Source: an uncultured Mucilaginibacter sp. (lineage in GTDB: Bacteria; Bacteroidota; Bacteroidia; Sphingobacteriales; Sphingobacteriaceae). Taken from it: DNA of 64,000 bases. The number at the start of each line of letters is the position of its first letter. The stretch's first letter is position 1. The stretch is from the NCBI GenBank assembly GCA_903864275.1, contig CAIPFE010000052.1, forward strand, positions 1 to 64,000. The letters run 5' to 3'. This document shows positions 53,861 to 61,876 of the stretch, piece by piece. A program made the position numbers and the translations under genes. A model generated the notes under the pieces. It searched no databases. It worked only from the letters and a program-made list of their open reading frames with translations, and was not told where the DNA came from.

Positions 53861-54864
53861 TTAATTTTTTTTAAAGCTAAAAAAGCATTTTTCTCTATTT
53901 CGGCTATTTCCAGCAAGTAATCGCCCATCGTATTAAAATCTTCCTGGCTGCCTATGCGGCCTTTGTAAATCCCCGCTGCCTGCACCGCTGCAGTGCGCCA
54001 AAGGTCGCCTGCCTTTGTAAACATTACAGATATATCGGCTAATTGGTTGCCCGGTAAATAGCTATCCGCCTCCTGTAAAAAAGCCGCATAAATATAACGA
54101 AATCCGCCGCCGCCTGTGCCAATTTCTTCCTGCATCCGCACCATTTGTGCCAGGTACGAACCTGCTTTCTGCAAGCCCAGTTTGTCGCGCCACTTTTTTA
54201 TTTTATTCCCGGTGCTTTTTATGCCTGCTACCCCGGCAAAGCTGCCGGGTATATAGAGCATGCTGTTCACATTCTTTTTTATCCCGTTTTTTATAGCTTG
54301 TTTTATTTGTCCGTCCGTAATATCGGCGCCCTTTTCAGGGAAATAAATATGGCCCTTGGGCGCCAGCGCGCCTTTAGCGAAGCGGACCCTTTCAAGTTGA
54401 TAGCTATCAAGTACAGTGGCATTCTCCATAATCGGGTCGCTGACCAGGTAATTATCCCCGTCCTTGCCATAAACAATCAGGTTATGGGCATTAAAGTGAA
54501 AACGGTATTCTTTCGGGAAATAAGGCAGGTAATAAACCCCAACCTGGCAGCCTACCGGGTGGCCGGCATCAAGGCATTCCTTTAAAAATGCTTCTGCTTT
54601 TTCTTTGGAACGAAACTTCTTCCTTATGACAGGTATGCCCAATGATTTGCATGTCCTGTTAAAAATGTGCCCCGGCAATGTTCTAAAAGCAATGGCGGGG
54701 CCATTATTGATCTTAATAAAAGGGATATGGGCAAAAAACAGCCCCGCGCCAATGCCAAAGGCAAGCGGCTCGGTTATTTTGCTGTTACTGCTAACTCTTA
54801 ATAAATTACTTGTTACGCCCGATTCACAATGCGCCGCCTGACGGTGTTCAAACTCAATCTTCAT
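53851..54864 (-). CDS. BtrH-like acyltransferase/peptidase-fold protein
   Basis: This 337-residue protein matches the BtrH N-terminal family plus its companion C-terminal domain. The papain-like nucleophile is Cys13 (AAHCESG), with His127 in FHFNAHNLIVYG and an Asp at 143 in YLVSDP as the probable triad. BtrH moves an acyl group from a carrier protein to an amine in butirosin synthesis. Here, between DarB and the exporter, it may transfer the polyene acyl group onto the dialkylresorcinol or another acceptor to make the ester (inference). It overlaps its neighbours by 11 and 10 bases. Confidence 0.82.
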   Translation of the reverse strand: MKIEFEHRQAAHCESGVTSNLLRVSSNSKITEPLAFGIGAGLFFAHIPFIKINNGPAIAFRTLPGHIFNRTCKSLGIPVIRKKFRSKEKAEAFLKECLDAGHPVGCQVGVYYLPYFPKEYRFHFNAHNLIVYGKDGDNYLVSDPIMENATVLDSYQLERVRFAKGALAPKGHIYFPEKGADITDGQIKQAIKNGIKKNVNSMLYIPGSFAGVAGIKSTGNKIKKWRDKLGLQKAGSYLAQMVRMQEEIGTGGGGFRYIYAAFLQEADSYLPGNQLADISVMFTKAGDLWRTAAVQAAGIYKGRIGSQEDFNTMGDYLLEIAEIEKNAFLALKKIKWQ

Positions 54865-55261
54865 GTACGGTCATGCTTTTAAGGTCCTCCACCTTTATAT
54901 TAAATGCTTCGGCGTATTTTTGTAATTTCTGGTCTGATAGTTTATTAAACACACCCGGTTTTAAATGCCGTTTGATCTGCCATTTCCAAAAGCCAGTGTA
55001 ATCAGCTAAGATGCTGATGTCCATTAACCGGTACTCCATAAAGAACAATAAGGGGCTGGCTTGATTGTTCAATACCTGTTCTTTAGCTGATGCGATACGT
55101 TTTGCAATATCCTCCCAGGCAACATCCAGTGCCTTTGTTTTTACTTCCCACCCGGTGCTTAGTTCGGTAACGTATTTGCCGGTGCTGTCCGTTGCATAGC
55201 AAACCTCTTTTGTGATCTTGCCAAGCGAACCTAAGTCTTGCGGTACCTCATCTTTTTTCAT
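54854..55261 (-). CDS. Conserved hypothetical protein of the flexirubin unit
   Basis: I do not recognise a characterised family in this 135-residue soluble protein. It is helical, with LLFFMEYRLMDISILADYTGFWKW in the middle and a C-terminal KYAEAFNIKVEDLKSM helix pair. There is no signal peptide or membrane segment. It overlaps the BtrH-like gene by 11 bases and so probably functions with it, perhaps as a small subunit. It is 85 bp from DarB. Confidence 0.7.
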   Translation of the reverse strand: MKKDEVPQDLGSLGKITKEVCYATDSTGKYVTELSTGWEVKTKALDVAWEDIAKRIASAKEQVLNNQASPLLFFMEYRLMDISILADYTGFWKWQIKRHLKPGVFNKLSDQKLQKYAEAFNIKVEDLKSMTVHED

Positions 55262-55346
55262 AGGGTTTTATCAAACGTCTTCTAAGCATCATTTTTAGCA
55301 AAGCGATCACCCGATCGGGGTCAGAATGGTTGATAGTAACATGGCA

Positions 55347-56495
55347 TTAAACCACCGTCAGCATCGCATACATATATGAAAACCGTGCGCTTTCAGGAAC
55401 AAGCAATAGGATCCTTTCACCTTTTTTTAGCTTGCCACTTTTAAATAGCTCGTCTATCATCAGGTAAATTGATGCCGCGCCCACATTCCCCACGGTAAAT
55501 AAATTAATGAACCATTTTTCGTACGGAATGCCGCCGCCGCTTTCCTCGATCATATCATATATCTTGCTTTTGAAGAAATTACTGGATATATGCGGCAAAA
55601 AATGGTCGATATCAGCTACAGTAAGGCCTTTCTTTGCAAATATCTCCTGTATCTTTTTCCCGCCCAGTGGCACAATATTATCACTCAGTAAAGTAATGTC
55701 CTGTTTTACGCTGAAGATCGACTTGGTCATTATTTCTTCGGGGGTGTAATCCATAAAGCCTTTTAATGACCCATCGGCCTGCTTTTCGCCACCCATATAC
55801 ATACAGGTATCCATCTGGTTTGCGTAAGAAACACCTTCGATCCAATCAATCCGCAGGCTAAGCCCTTGTTTATTTGGCTGATCTGTCATCAAAAACGCTG
55901 ATGCGCCATCAGATAACATCCACCTTAAAAAGTCTTTTTGAAATGCGATGAAAGGGTTTTCTTCCATCTCCTTCAGTTTCTGCGCTTCTTCCTCAAAAAC
56001 CTCGGAAACCAGCAGTCCCGAAAACCTTTCTGAACCCGTAGCAACGGCTTTTTTAACTTCCCCCGCTTTTATAGCAAGGTAAGCGTATTTTAATGCATGC
56101 ATACCTGCGCAGCAAACCCCCGAGGGCGATACCACTTCAATGCCACCTGCCTCCGGTAACCAGCCGTGCGTCATTACGCCGTGGCTTGGCATCATCTGGT
56201 CGGGCGATGAGGTACCACACGACAGCAATTCTATTTCCTTTAACCTGTCAGGATCGTTATCAAATAATTCCCTGACGGCCAAAGCCGTCATCTGGGCATT
56301 CGTGTGCGTTGATTTCCTGTCTTTGGTAAGCGCGTAATACCTGTTTATGATCCCGTTATTGCGGAGAACGATTTTTTTTGATTTGGATGGCCTGTTATCA
56401 ATATACCCGAGATACGATTCCATTTCATCATTGGGAACAGGCTCATTCGGGAAAAAAGCTGAAGTATGATTGATATAAACGTTAGTTGCCGACAT
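55347..56495 (-). CDS. darB: DarB-type ketosynthase III (dialkylresorcinol/cyclohexanedione synthesis)
   Basis: This 382-residue KAS III-like protein has the nucleophile Cys129 in SGVCCAGMHALKYA, the His in FLPHISSNFF near 303 and the Asn in TVGNVGAASI near 336. DarB homologues condense a 3-keto thioester with a second enoyl thioester in head-to-head fashion, giving the cyclohexanedione that becomes a dialkylresorcinol. The N-terminal YINHTSAFFPNEPVPNDEME is typical of the group. The gene is four bases from darA, and the pair marks the cluster as flexirubin-type. Confidence 0.9.
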   Translation of the reverse strand: MSATNVYINHTSAFFPNEPVPNDEMESYLGYIDNRPSKSKKIVLRNNGIINRYYALTKDRKSTHTNAQMTALAVRELFDNDPDRLKEIELLSCGTSSPDQMMPSHGVMTHGWLPEAGGIEVVSPSGVCCAGMHALKYAYLAIKAGEVKKAVATGSERFSGLLVSEVFEEEAQKLKEMEENPFIAFQKDFLRWMLSDGASAFLMTDQPNKQGLSLRIDWIEGVSYANQMDTCMYMGGEKQADGSLKGFMDYTPEEIMTKSIFSVKQDITLLSDNIVPLGGKKIQEIFAKKGLTVADIDHFLPHISSNFFKSKIYDMIEESGGGIPYEKWFINLFTVGNVGAASIYLMIDELFKSGKLKKGERILLLVPESARFSYMYAMLTVV

Positions 56496-56499
56496 GTAT

Positions 56500-57405
56500 T
56501 TATGAGTTGTTTACTTGTAAATAGTTTAACTTTTTTGTTTTTATTCTTTTGGATGAAAATGGTTTTAAAAATACAGCATCTAATGTAAGAAGAATCGGCG
56601 CCCCTAAAAATAAAGCAATAAAAAGATAATATTTAAATGCTGCAAGCCATGGCGTCCGGTTTTTGCGTTTGGCAATAAACTTAGCCCATATAGCAAATAT
56701 CGGTTTTGCCCTTGCTTCAATAAACATCAGCTTATAATTTATTTCGACCGCCTTTTGTTTTAATAATTCATCCTGCATCCCGTCCCAGCTGTTTTGGCCA
56801 AGGTATTTGGCAACTGTCTTGCCAAATTCACGCGTGTGAGCTATATCCTCCTCCGAAACTCCCGGCTTCGGAAAAATATTAAGATAGCGCTCCTTTTTAC
56901 CCGAAAGCATCCAGTAAAAAATGGTAACAAAGCTTACCGGGTTTGGATGTTTATCAATTAAAGCAATATTCCCTACCAAATTTGCGCCGGCATCGTTTAA
57001 CATATTGCGTACCCGTGTAAAAGCATTCAGCCACATATTCCGGGCAGCGCTGATGGTTATAACTGGAGTATGTTTTAATATAGCCTTAAACTCTTCACTT
57101 TGCAGCAACGAATTACTCGGGATACTCGGCGATAAAAACCAGGGCTGGTATCCTAAAATAACCAGGTCGTACGCTTTTTCTTTTAGGCCCAATGGCTCCA
57201 GTTGCTCGGGAATACCTAAAACGCATGAAGGCATCACCGAAAAAAAACGCTTGCCTGTCCAAGGGAAATTATAATCAGCCACTGGCCTGATCAGCGCTGT
57301 TTCAACCGCTGCCCCTGCTTCAACAAGTGGCCCGGTGAAGGTTTCCATGATCTCGCCCATCTGGCCCGACTGGGTGTAATAAATAGCTAAGATTTTTTTG
57401 TGCAT
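56500..57405 (-). CDS. darA: DarA-type dialkylresorcinol condensing enzyme
   Basis: This 301-residue flavodoxin-like protein opens LAIYYTQSGQMGEIMETFTG, the FMN-binding loop pattern. DarA-type features follow: FPWTGKRFFSVMPSCVLG, LVILGYQPWFLSPSIPSNS and TRVRNMLNDAGANLVGNIA. Residues about 258-285 form a hydrophobic segment (FKYYLFIALFLGAPILLTLDAVFL) that may tether it to the membrane near the exporter. DarA completes aromatisation of the DarB product to the resorcinol. It is the second gene of the minus-strand unit, after the 57442 gene. Confidence 0.9.
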   Translation of the reverse strand: MHKKILAIYYTQSGQMGEIMETFTGPLVEAGAAVETALIRPVADYNFPWTGKRFFSVMPSCVLGIPEQLEPLGLKEKAYDLVILGYQPWFLSPSIPSNSLLQSEEFKAILKHTPVITISAARNMWLNAFTRVRNMLNDAGANLVGNIALIDKHPNPVSFVTIFYWMLSGKKERYLNIFPKPGVSEEDIAHTREFGKTVAKYLGQNSWDGMQDELLKQKAVEINYKLMFIEARAKPIFAIWAKFIAKRKNRTPWLAAFKYYLFIALFLGAPILLTLDAVFLKPFSSKRIKTKKLNYLQVNNS

Positions 57406-57441
57406 TAATGGTTAAAGTTAAAAACTTTCTTTTGAGCGGAA

Positions 57442-57942
57442 CTAAAAATCTTCTGCACGAAGCACTTTTGATTTTTTGCAATAATCAAGAATAGCATGCT
57501 GAACAGGTGCCGATAAGCTCTTAAAATTCTTTTGAACAAATAATTTATCCTTTTCAATATCGGCATGATATTTTACAATCTTAGGGGCATTTTCTTCTAT
57601 TGCAAGCCGGAGAAAATGAAACTCCGTATTCTCGTGGTCGGCAAGTAAAGCACTTTCTAATTTTATGCGGCCTTCCTTAAAAAGCTTTAATTTTTTTTTG
57701 GGCGGTGCAGGAAAACCAGCTTTCTTCATCAGTAAAGCGCCTTCATAACCTTCTTTATTATTTGGCGAGGCATTCTTTACAACGTCTATCTCACTATTTA
57801 TGGCTTCCATATTACCCGATGACATTACATTGTAAAAAGCTGTCTTGTCGAATCGTTCCTGGCCGGCGCTTGTTTTTAAAAACCCAAATGCAAAGATTAT
57901 CGTTGAGACAAGAACAATTTTCCATTTTACAATAATTCTCAT
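57442..57942 (-). CDS. Secreted helical hypothetical protein
   Basis: The ATG at 57942 gives 166 residues; a start at 57954 would add four. A signal peptide (IIVKWKIVLVSTIIFAFGFL, cut near SAG) is followed by an all-helical body. It includes SSGNMEAINSEIDVVKNAS and ESALLADHENTEFHFLRLAIEENAPKIVKYH, here read as two separate helices, with a faint ankyrin/TPR-like spacing. There is no enzymatic motif. It is 36 bp upstream of darA and is the first gene of this unit, so it is likely a periplasmic helper of pigment assembly or transport (inference). Confidence 0.65.
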   Translation of the reverse strand: MRIIVKWKIVLVSTIIFAFGFLKTSAGQERFDKTAFYNVMSSGNMEAINSEIDVVKNASPNNKEGYEGALLMKKAGFPAPPKKKLKLFKEGRIKLESALLADHENTEFHFLRLAIEENAPKIVKYHADIEKDKLFVQKNFKSLSAPVQHAILDYCKKSKVLRAEDF

Positions 57943-58205
57943 ATAACCAAACATAAATAAATATAAATCCTATAACAACCCGCAACATGAGAAAGTTAAA
58001 TCAGTTATCAAAATAAGCGTTGTTAATCACACTGCCTTATAACAAAACACTTTAATAATTGTTACAATATACAGCAACAATACGCGAAATTTAATTTAAT
58101 TCACTTACTTTGAGGCTGCAATTTTTCCTGCTGATGAAGGTTAGCCCCAAACTTTTATATTTAAAGAATGCGTAACTAACAAATAGTTTAAAAGGAGTTT
58201 GAGAT

Positions 58206-59021
58206 TTGGATAAAAAATTACAATTTTCAGGTTTGTGGGCGGTTATTTTAGGTGGTTCGAGCGGATTTGGCTTTGCCGCGGTGGAAAAACTGTCCACGCA
58301 CGGCATGAACATCGCCGTTCTTTACCGTGAAACCTCGGCTGCCGAAAAATTGGCGAAAGAAAAGTTTACTGCGATAGCCAAATTAAACTCAACAACTATA
58401 TTGCCTTATAATATAAACGCGCTTGACAACACGGGCAGGGCATCGTTTATCCGGGAATTTACAGCGCTCGCACCTAAACATAGTGTAAAATTATTGCTCC
58501 ACAGCATAGCACGGGGCAATTTAAAACCGCTGATCAATAATGCTAAAAAAAGAAGTGACGTATATAGCCTACTTTCAGCGGATGACATACAGCTCACTTC
58601 TTACGCAATGTCAACCAGCCTGCTTGACTGGACAAGATCGATCCTTCAAGCCGATCTCTTTCATGAGGATGGGCGCATAATCAGCCTTACCAGCGAGGGT
58701 GCGCATAAATATTGGGACGGTTATGCTGCTGTTTCTATCGCCAAGTCTTCGCTGGAAAGCCTTGCTAAATATATGGCCGTTGAATTTAGCAACTACGGCT
58801 TAAAAACCAATATTATTCAGGCTGGAATTACGGAAACAACGTCATTTAAATTGATTCCTGGCAACGAAAAATTGGTTGAGTTGAACACTAAAAGAAATCC
58901 ATTTGGCCGAATGACAAAACCAGAAGACGTTTCTGGTGTTATCTACCTGCTGTGCACAGATGAGGCCCGCTGGATAAATGGCGCATTGATCCATGTAGAT
59001 GGCGGAGAGCATTGCCGATAA
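58206..59021 (+). CDS. Enoyl-ACP reductase-like SDR (FabI type)
   Basis: A TTG at 58206 is the best start (271 residues), supported by a good Shine-Dalgarno AAAGGAG at 58191-58197, eight bases upstream. The protein has the FabI-type pattern: a Gly-rich loop VILGGSSGFGFAAVEKL, HSIARGNLKPLI, and Tyr173-x6-Lys180 in GYAAVSIAKSSLESLAKYM. C-terminal INGALIHVDGG closes it. FabI reduces enoyl-ACP. In a cluster making a conjugated polyene, it is more likely to serve the saturated alkyl chains of the dialkylresorcinol than the polyene itself (inference). Confidence 0.82.
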   Translation: MDKKLQFSGLWAVILGGSSGFGFAAVEKLSTHGMNIAVLYRETSAAEKLAKEKFTAIAKLNSTTILPYNINALDNTGRASFIREFTALAPKHSVKLLLHSIARGNLKPLINNAKKRSDVYSLLSADDIQLTSYAMSTSLLDWTRSILQADLFHEDGRIISLTSEGAHKYWDGYAAVSIAKSSLESLAKYMAVEFSNYGLKTNIIQAGITETTSFKLIPGNEKLVELNTKRNPFGRMTKPEDVSGVIYLLCTDEARWINGALIHVDGGEHCR

Positions 59022-59040
59022 TTAAAATTAACGATAAAAA

Positions 59041-59502
59041 ATGAATAACCATATATTAAACCATTTACCCTATAAATCTTCTTTCCGTTTTGTAGACAAT
59101 ATCTCACTATTGAGTGAAGATGAAGTCAGAGGGGAGTATACACTGAGAAATGACGCTTTTTTTTATGAAGACCATTTTGAAGGAAACCCTGTTACACCGG
59201 GCGTTATTATCACAGAGATCATGGCCCAGATAGGGCTGGTTGTTTTGGGCATATTTCTGGTGCTTAAGGAAAGGGAGTTTAATTATATGGACGATGACTC
59301 ACTGTATCCCCTGCTTACCACAACAGACGTATCTTTTCATAAAATCGTTTTACCCGGCCAAAAAGTAACCGTTATTTCTAAAAAACAATATTTTCGTTTC
59401 GGAAAACTTAAGTGTTATGTAGAGATGCTGGATAGCTCAAAAGAAGTAGTCGCCAAAGGCGTATTTTCGGGGATCATAAAAAAGATGAATATAAAAAAAT
59501 GA
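59041..59502 (+). CDS. 3-hydroxyacyl-ACP dehydratase-like hotdog protein
   Basis: This 153-residue protein has the FabZ pattern LPYKSSFRFVDNISLL near the start and YEDHFEGNPVTPGVIITEIMAQIG at residues about 43-66. That block holds the catalytic His and the Glu of the next helix; the usual GHFPG is DHFEG. It would dehydrate 3-hydroxyacyl-ACP. Its stop overlaps the next ketosynthase ATG by four bases (ATGA at 59499), so they are co-translated. It is the second intact-looking dehydratase in the cluster. Confidence 0.82.
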   Translation: MNNHILNHLPYKSSFRFVDNISLLSEDEVRGEYTLRNDAFFYEDHFEGNPVTPGVIITEIMAQIGLVVLGIFLVLKEREFNYMDDDSLYPLLTTTDVSFHKIVLPGQKVTVISKKQYFRFGKLKCYVEMLDSSKEVVAKGVFSGIIKKMNIKK

Positions 59503-60767
59503 GTAAACGCATAGTAGTTACAGGTTTGGGAGTGGTTTCGCCAAATGGCATAGGCATTCCGGCTTTTTTACATGCGATACAAAATGGCATATCGGGTATA
59601 AAATTTATGCCGCATTACCGGGAGCTTAATTTTAGCTGCCAGTTAGCCGGTATGCCCGCGTTTGAGTGGGAAGGACTAAAAAATTATATTTCGGATGTTA
59701 CCTTCCACGGTTTGAAAGGCACAAATATCGGTTATGGCATAGCCGCCGCCCTTGATGCCTGGGCTGATTCAGGGATGGGTTATGAAACCGATGAACCCCG
59801 ATGGGAAACAGGTTGTGTTTTTGGCAACAGCATTGCTGATACCGAAGCCATGAAGAATGTGATCAATCGTGTTGATAGTAAGGAAGTAAAGAAATTAGGA
59901 TCACGCGTAGTTGAGCAGGCTATGAACAGTGGCGTAACTTCATACATCTCGGGCAGGTTAGGTTTGGGCAACAAGGTCATCACCAACTCAGCCGCCTGCG
60001 CTACCGGTACCCAGGCCATTTTGATGGGTTACGAATACATAAAGCACGGTTACGCAAAACGCATGCTTGTCGGCAGCGCCGAGCATGTGGACACCTATGT
60101 TTATGGCTCATTCGATTCGATGCGGGTACTTTCCCGAAAATTTAACGATTACCCCGAACAGGCATCAAGGCCGATGAGTTCAACAGCCGGCGGGTTTATA
60201 CCTGGTTCAGGTGCGGGCGCCTTAGTTTTGGAGGACCTTGATTTTGCATTACAGCGGAATGCAAGAATTTACGCAGAAGTTTTAGGCGGGTCAAGTAATT
60301 CGGGCGGCCAGCGCCTTGGAGGAACTATGACGGCGGCTAACTCAACCGGCGTCATCCGTTGTATTGATGAAGCGCTGGCAAGTTCCGGGGTCAGCCCGCA
60401 ACAGATCGATACCATCAGCGGGCATTTAACCGCAACAAATGCCGACAAACAGGAGATCCAAAACTGGACCCAGGCATTGAACAGGAAAGGGGACGATTTT
60501 CCGCTCACCAATTCTTTAAAGTCGATGATAGGCCATTGCCTCAGTGCGGCCGGCTCAATCGAATCTGTGGCAGCAATTTTGCAGATAGAACACCAGTTTG
60601 TTCATCCAAACATAAATCTGGAAGATCCGAACCCCGAAATTACAAATATGGTGGGTATTGATTGCCTGCCTGTTAAAATGATAAAAAAAGAAGTTAACAT
60701 TGTAGCTAAAGCCAATTTTGGTTTCGGGGATGTCAATTCCTGTATAATACTTTCAAAATTTAATTAA
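59499..60767 (+). CDS. Beta-ketoacyl-ACP synthase (KAS II-like), third copy
   Basis: This 422-residue ketosynthase has VVTGLGVVSPNGIG, Cys167 in NSAACATGTQAI, His309 in SGHLTATNADK (HGTAT is shifted to GHLTAT) and His346 in KSMIGHCLSAAGS. The triad is intact. It differs from the other two ketosynthases in the first His motif. Together with the enoyl reductase and dehydratase of the same unit, it suggests a second, separate fatty-chain assembly line, possibly for the resorcinol alkyl chains (inference). The acyl carrier protein gene follows after 2 bp. Confidence 0.88.
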   Translation: MSKRIVVTGLGVVSPNGIGIPAFLHAIQNGISGIKFMPHYRELNFSCQLAGMPAFEWEGLKNYISDVTFHGLKGTNIGYGIAAALDAWADSGMGYETDEPRWETGCVFGNSIADTEAMKNVINRVDSKEVKKLGSRVVEQAMNSGVTSYISGRLGLGNKVITNSAACATGTQAILMGYEYIKHGYAKRMLVGSAEHVDTYVYGSFDSMRVLSRKFNDYPEQASRPMSSTAGGFIPGSGAGALVLEDLDFALQRNARIYAEVLGGSSNSGGQRLGGTMTAANSTGVIRCIDEALASSGVSPQQIDTISGHLTATNADKQEIQNWTQALNRKGDDFPLTNSLKSMIGHCLSAAGSIESVAAILQIEHQFVHPNINLEDPNPEITNMVGIDCLPVKMIKKEVNIVAKANFGFGDVNSCIILSKFN

Positions 60768-60769
60768 AA

Positions 60770-61027
60770 ATGACAAGAACAGAAATATTAATTGAACTAA
60801 AAAAGGTTTTTGCACCTTATACAACCAACAAAGAAATGCTTGATAGTATTAACGACGAAACCGACCTGATAAAAGACTTAAAAATTAATTCAGCTAACCT
60901 GGTTGATATTATTATTGACGCAGAAGCTAAATACGATATTGAAATTGACTACGACTCTGCCGACAAGATCATAAACGTTGGGACCTGCATTGATCTGATA
61001 ATGGAAAAACTCAAACAGGATAAATGA
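60770..61027 (+). CDS. Acyl carrier protein, second copy
   Basis: This 85-residue carrier protein has the attachment Ser41 in DLKINSANLVDIII, where the usual DSL is NSA, plus acidic helices II and III. It starts two bases after the ketosynthase stop. The following phosphopantetheinyl transferase gene overlaps it by four bases (ATGA at 61024). The pairing suggests that the transferase activates this carrier, and perhaps the one at 51557 too. Confidence 0.85.
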   Translation: MTRTEILIELKKVFAPYTTNKEMLDSINDETDLIKDLKINSANLVDIIIDAEAKYDIEIDYDSADKIINVGTCIDLIMEKLKQDK

Positions 61028-61704
61028 TCAGTGCGGGTAATGATATCATATCGCTGAATGCCATAAACATCGCCCGTACAAAACAATACAGGTTTTATTC
61101 AAAAATTCTTTCTCCTTCCGAAAAGGCCCTTTATAACCAGGCAACGTTTGCAACAACCCCCTTCGAAAACTTTGTCTGGTTGTTGTGGTCAATAAAAGAA
61201 TCCGCTTATAAGTACCTTAAAAGAAACAATCCTGACCTGGTTTTCACGCCGGTTAAATTTATCGTAGCTGAGTTGCTGGTCCCCTCACGATATACTTTAA
61301 CAAACTTTGAAGGAATTCAAATGGAAGGCCCCGGTTTTGATAACAGGCTCGCTATAAAAGGCCTGATAAACTTTGGGGACAATACACTTTATTCGGCGTC
61401 ATTGCTGTACCGTGAATTGATTGTATCAGTGGTAAACAGGGATGAAAACTTTGGAAATACTTTTTGGGGCGTAAAGCTGATCGGGGAGAATGAAGCAAGT
61501 TATCAATCAACAGAGGTGCGAAAGTTTTTAATTGACAGGTTACAGCGTATTTTAAATATTGATGGGCTCGTTATGGGTAAAACGCCCTCCGGGATCCCAA
61601 TCGTGCTAAATGACAGTGAGGAGTTTCCTGTTGCGATTTCGTTATCGCATCATGAGCGGTTCGTTGGATATTCTATCCAATTCAGCGAACCAATAAAGTA
61701 TTGA
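61024..61704 (+). CDS. 4'-phosphopantetheinyl transferase superfamily protein
   Basis: This 226-residue protein has the Mg-binding signature WSIKESAYK at residues 55-63, an early Asp (GNDIISLN) and the Sfp-like layout of two similar halves. In the second half, AISLSHHERFVGYSIQF resembles the SHS motif of the family. It transfers phosphopantetheine from CoA to the Ser of the acyl carrier proteins. It overlaps the ACP gene by four bases and ends the third cluster unit. Confidence 0.85.
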   Translation: MISAGNDIISLNAINIARTKQYRFYSKILSPSEKALYNQATFATTPFENFVWLLWSIKESAYKYLKRNNPDLVFTPVKFIVAELLVPSRYTLTNFEGIQMEGPGFDNRLAIKGLINFGDNTLYSASLLYRELIVSVVNRDENFGNTFWGVKLIGENEASYQSTEVRKFLIDRLQRILNIDGLVMGKTPSGIPIVLNDSEEFPVAISLSHHERFVGYSIQFSEPIKY

Positions 61705-61812
61705 CTGCATAAACTTAGCTCCTACATCCATATTAACGGATGGCGCACTGGCAAACACCTCATCACTTCTCCCAACTGCGGAACGTGGTTAAGTTTTTCC
61801 TGGGCTGGAAAC

Positions 61813-61846
61813 CAAAAAAATGCCTCTTTCTGTCGCAGAAAAAGGC
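61813..61846 (-). terminator. Intrinsic terminator of the sugar-transferase gene
   Basis: Read on the minus strand, GCCTTTTTCTG and CAGAAAGAGGC form an 11-bp stem with one mismatch over a CGA loop and are followed by TTTTTTT. It lies 31 bases past the stop of the transferase (61877). The plus-strand operon ending at 61704 may use the same hairpin without the U-run. Confidence 0.8.
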
Positions 61847-61876
61847 GTCAATAGCAAAGCTATTACAAAATCAATA

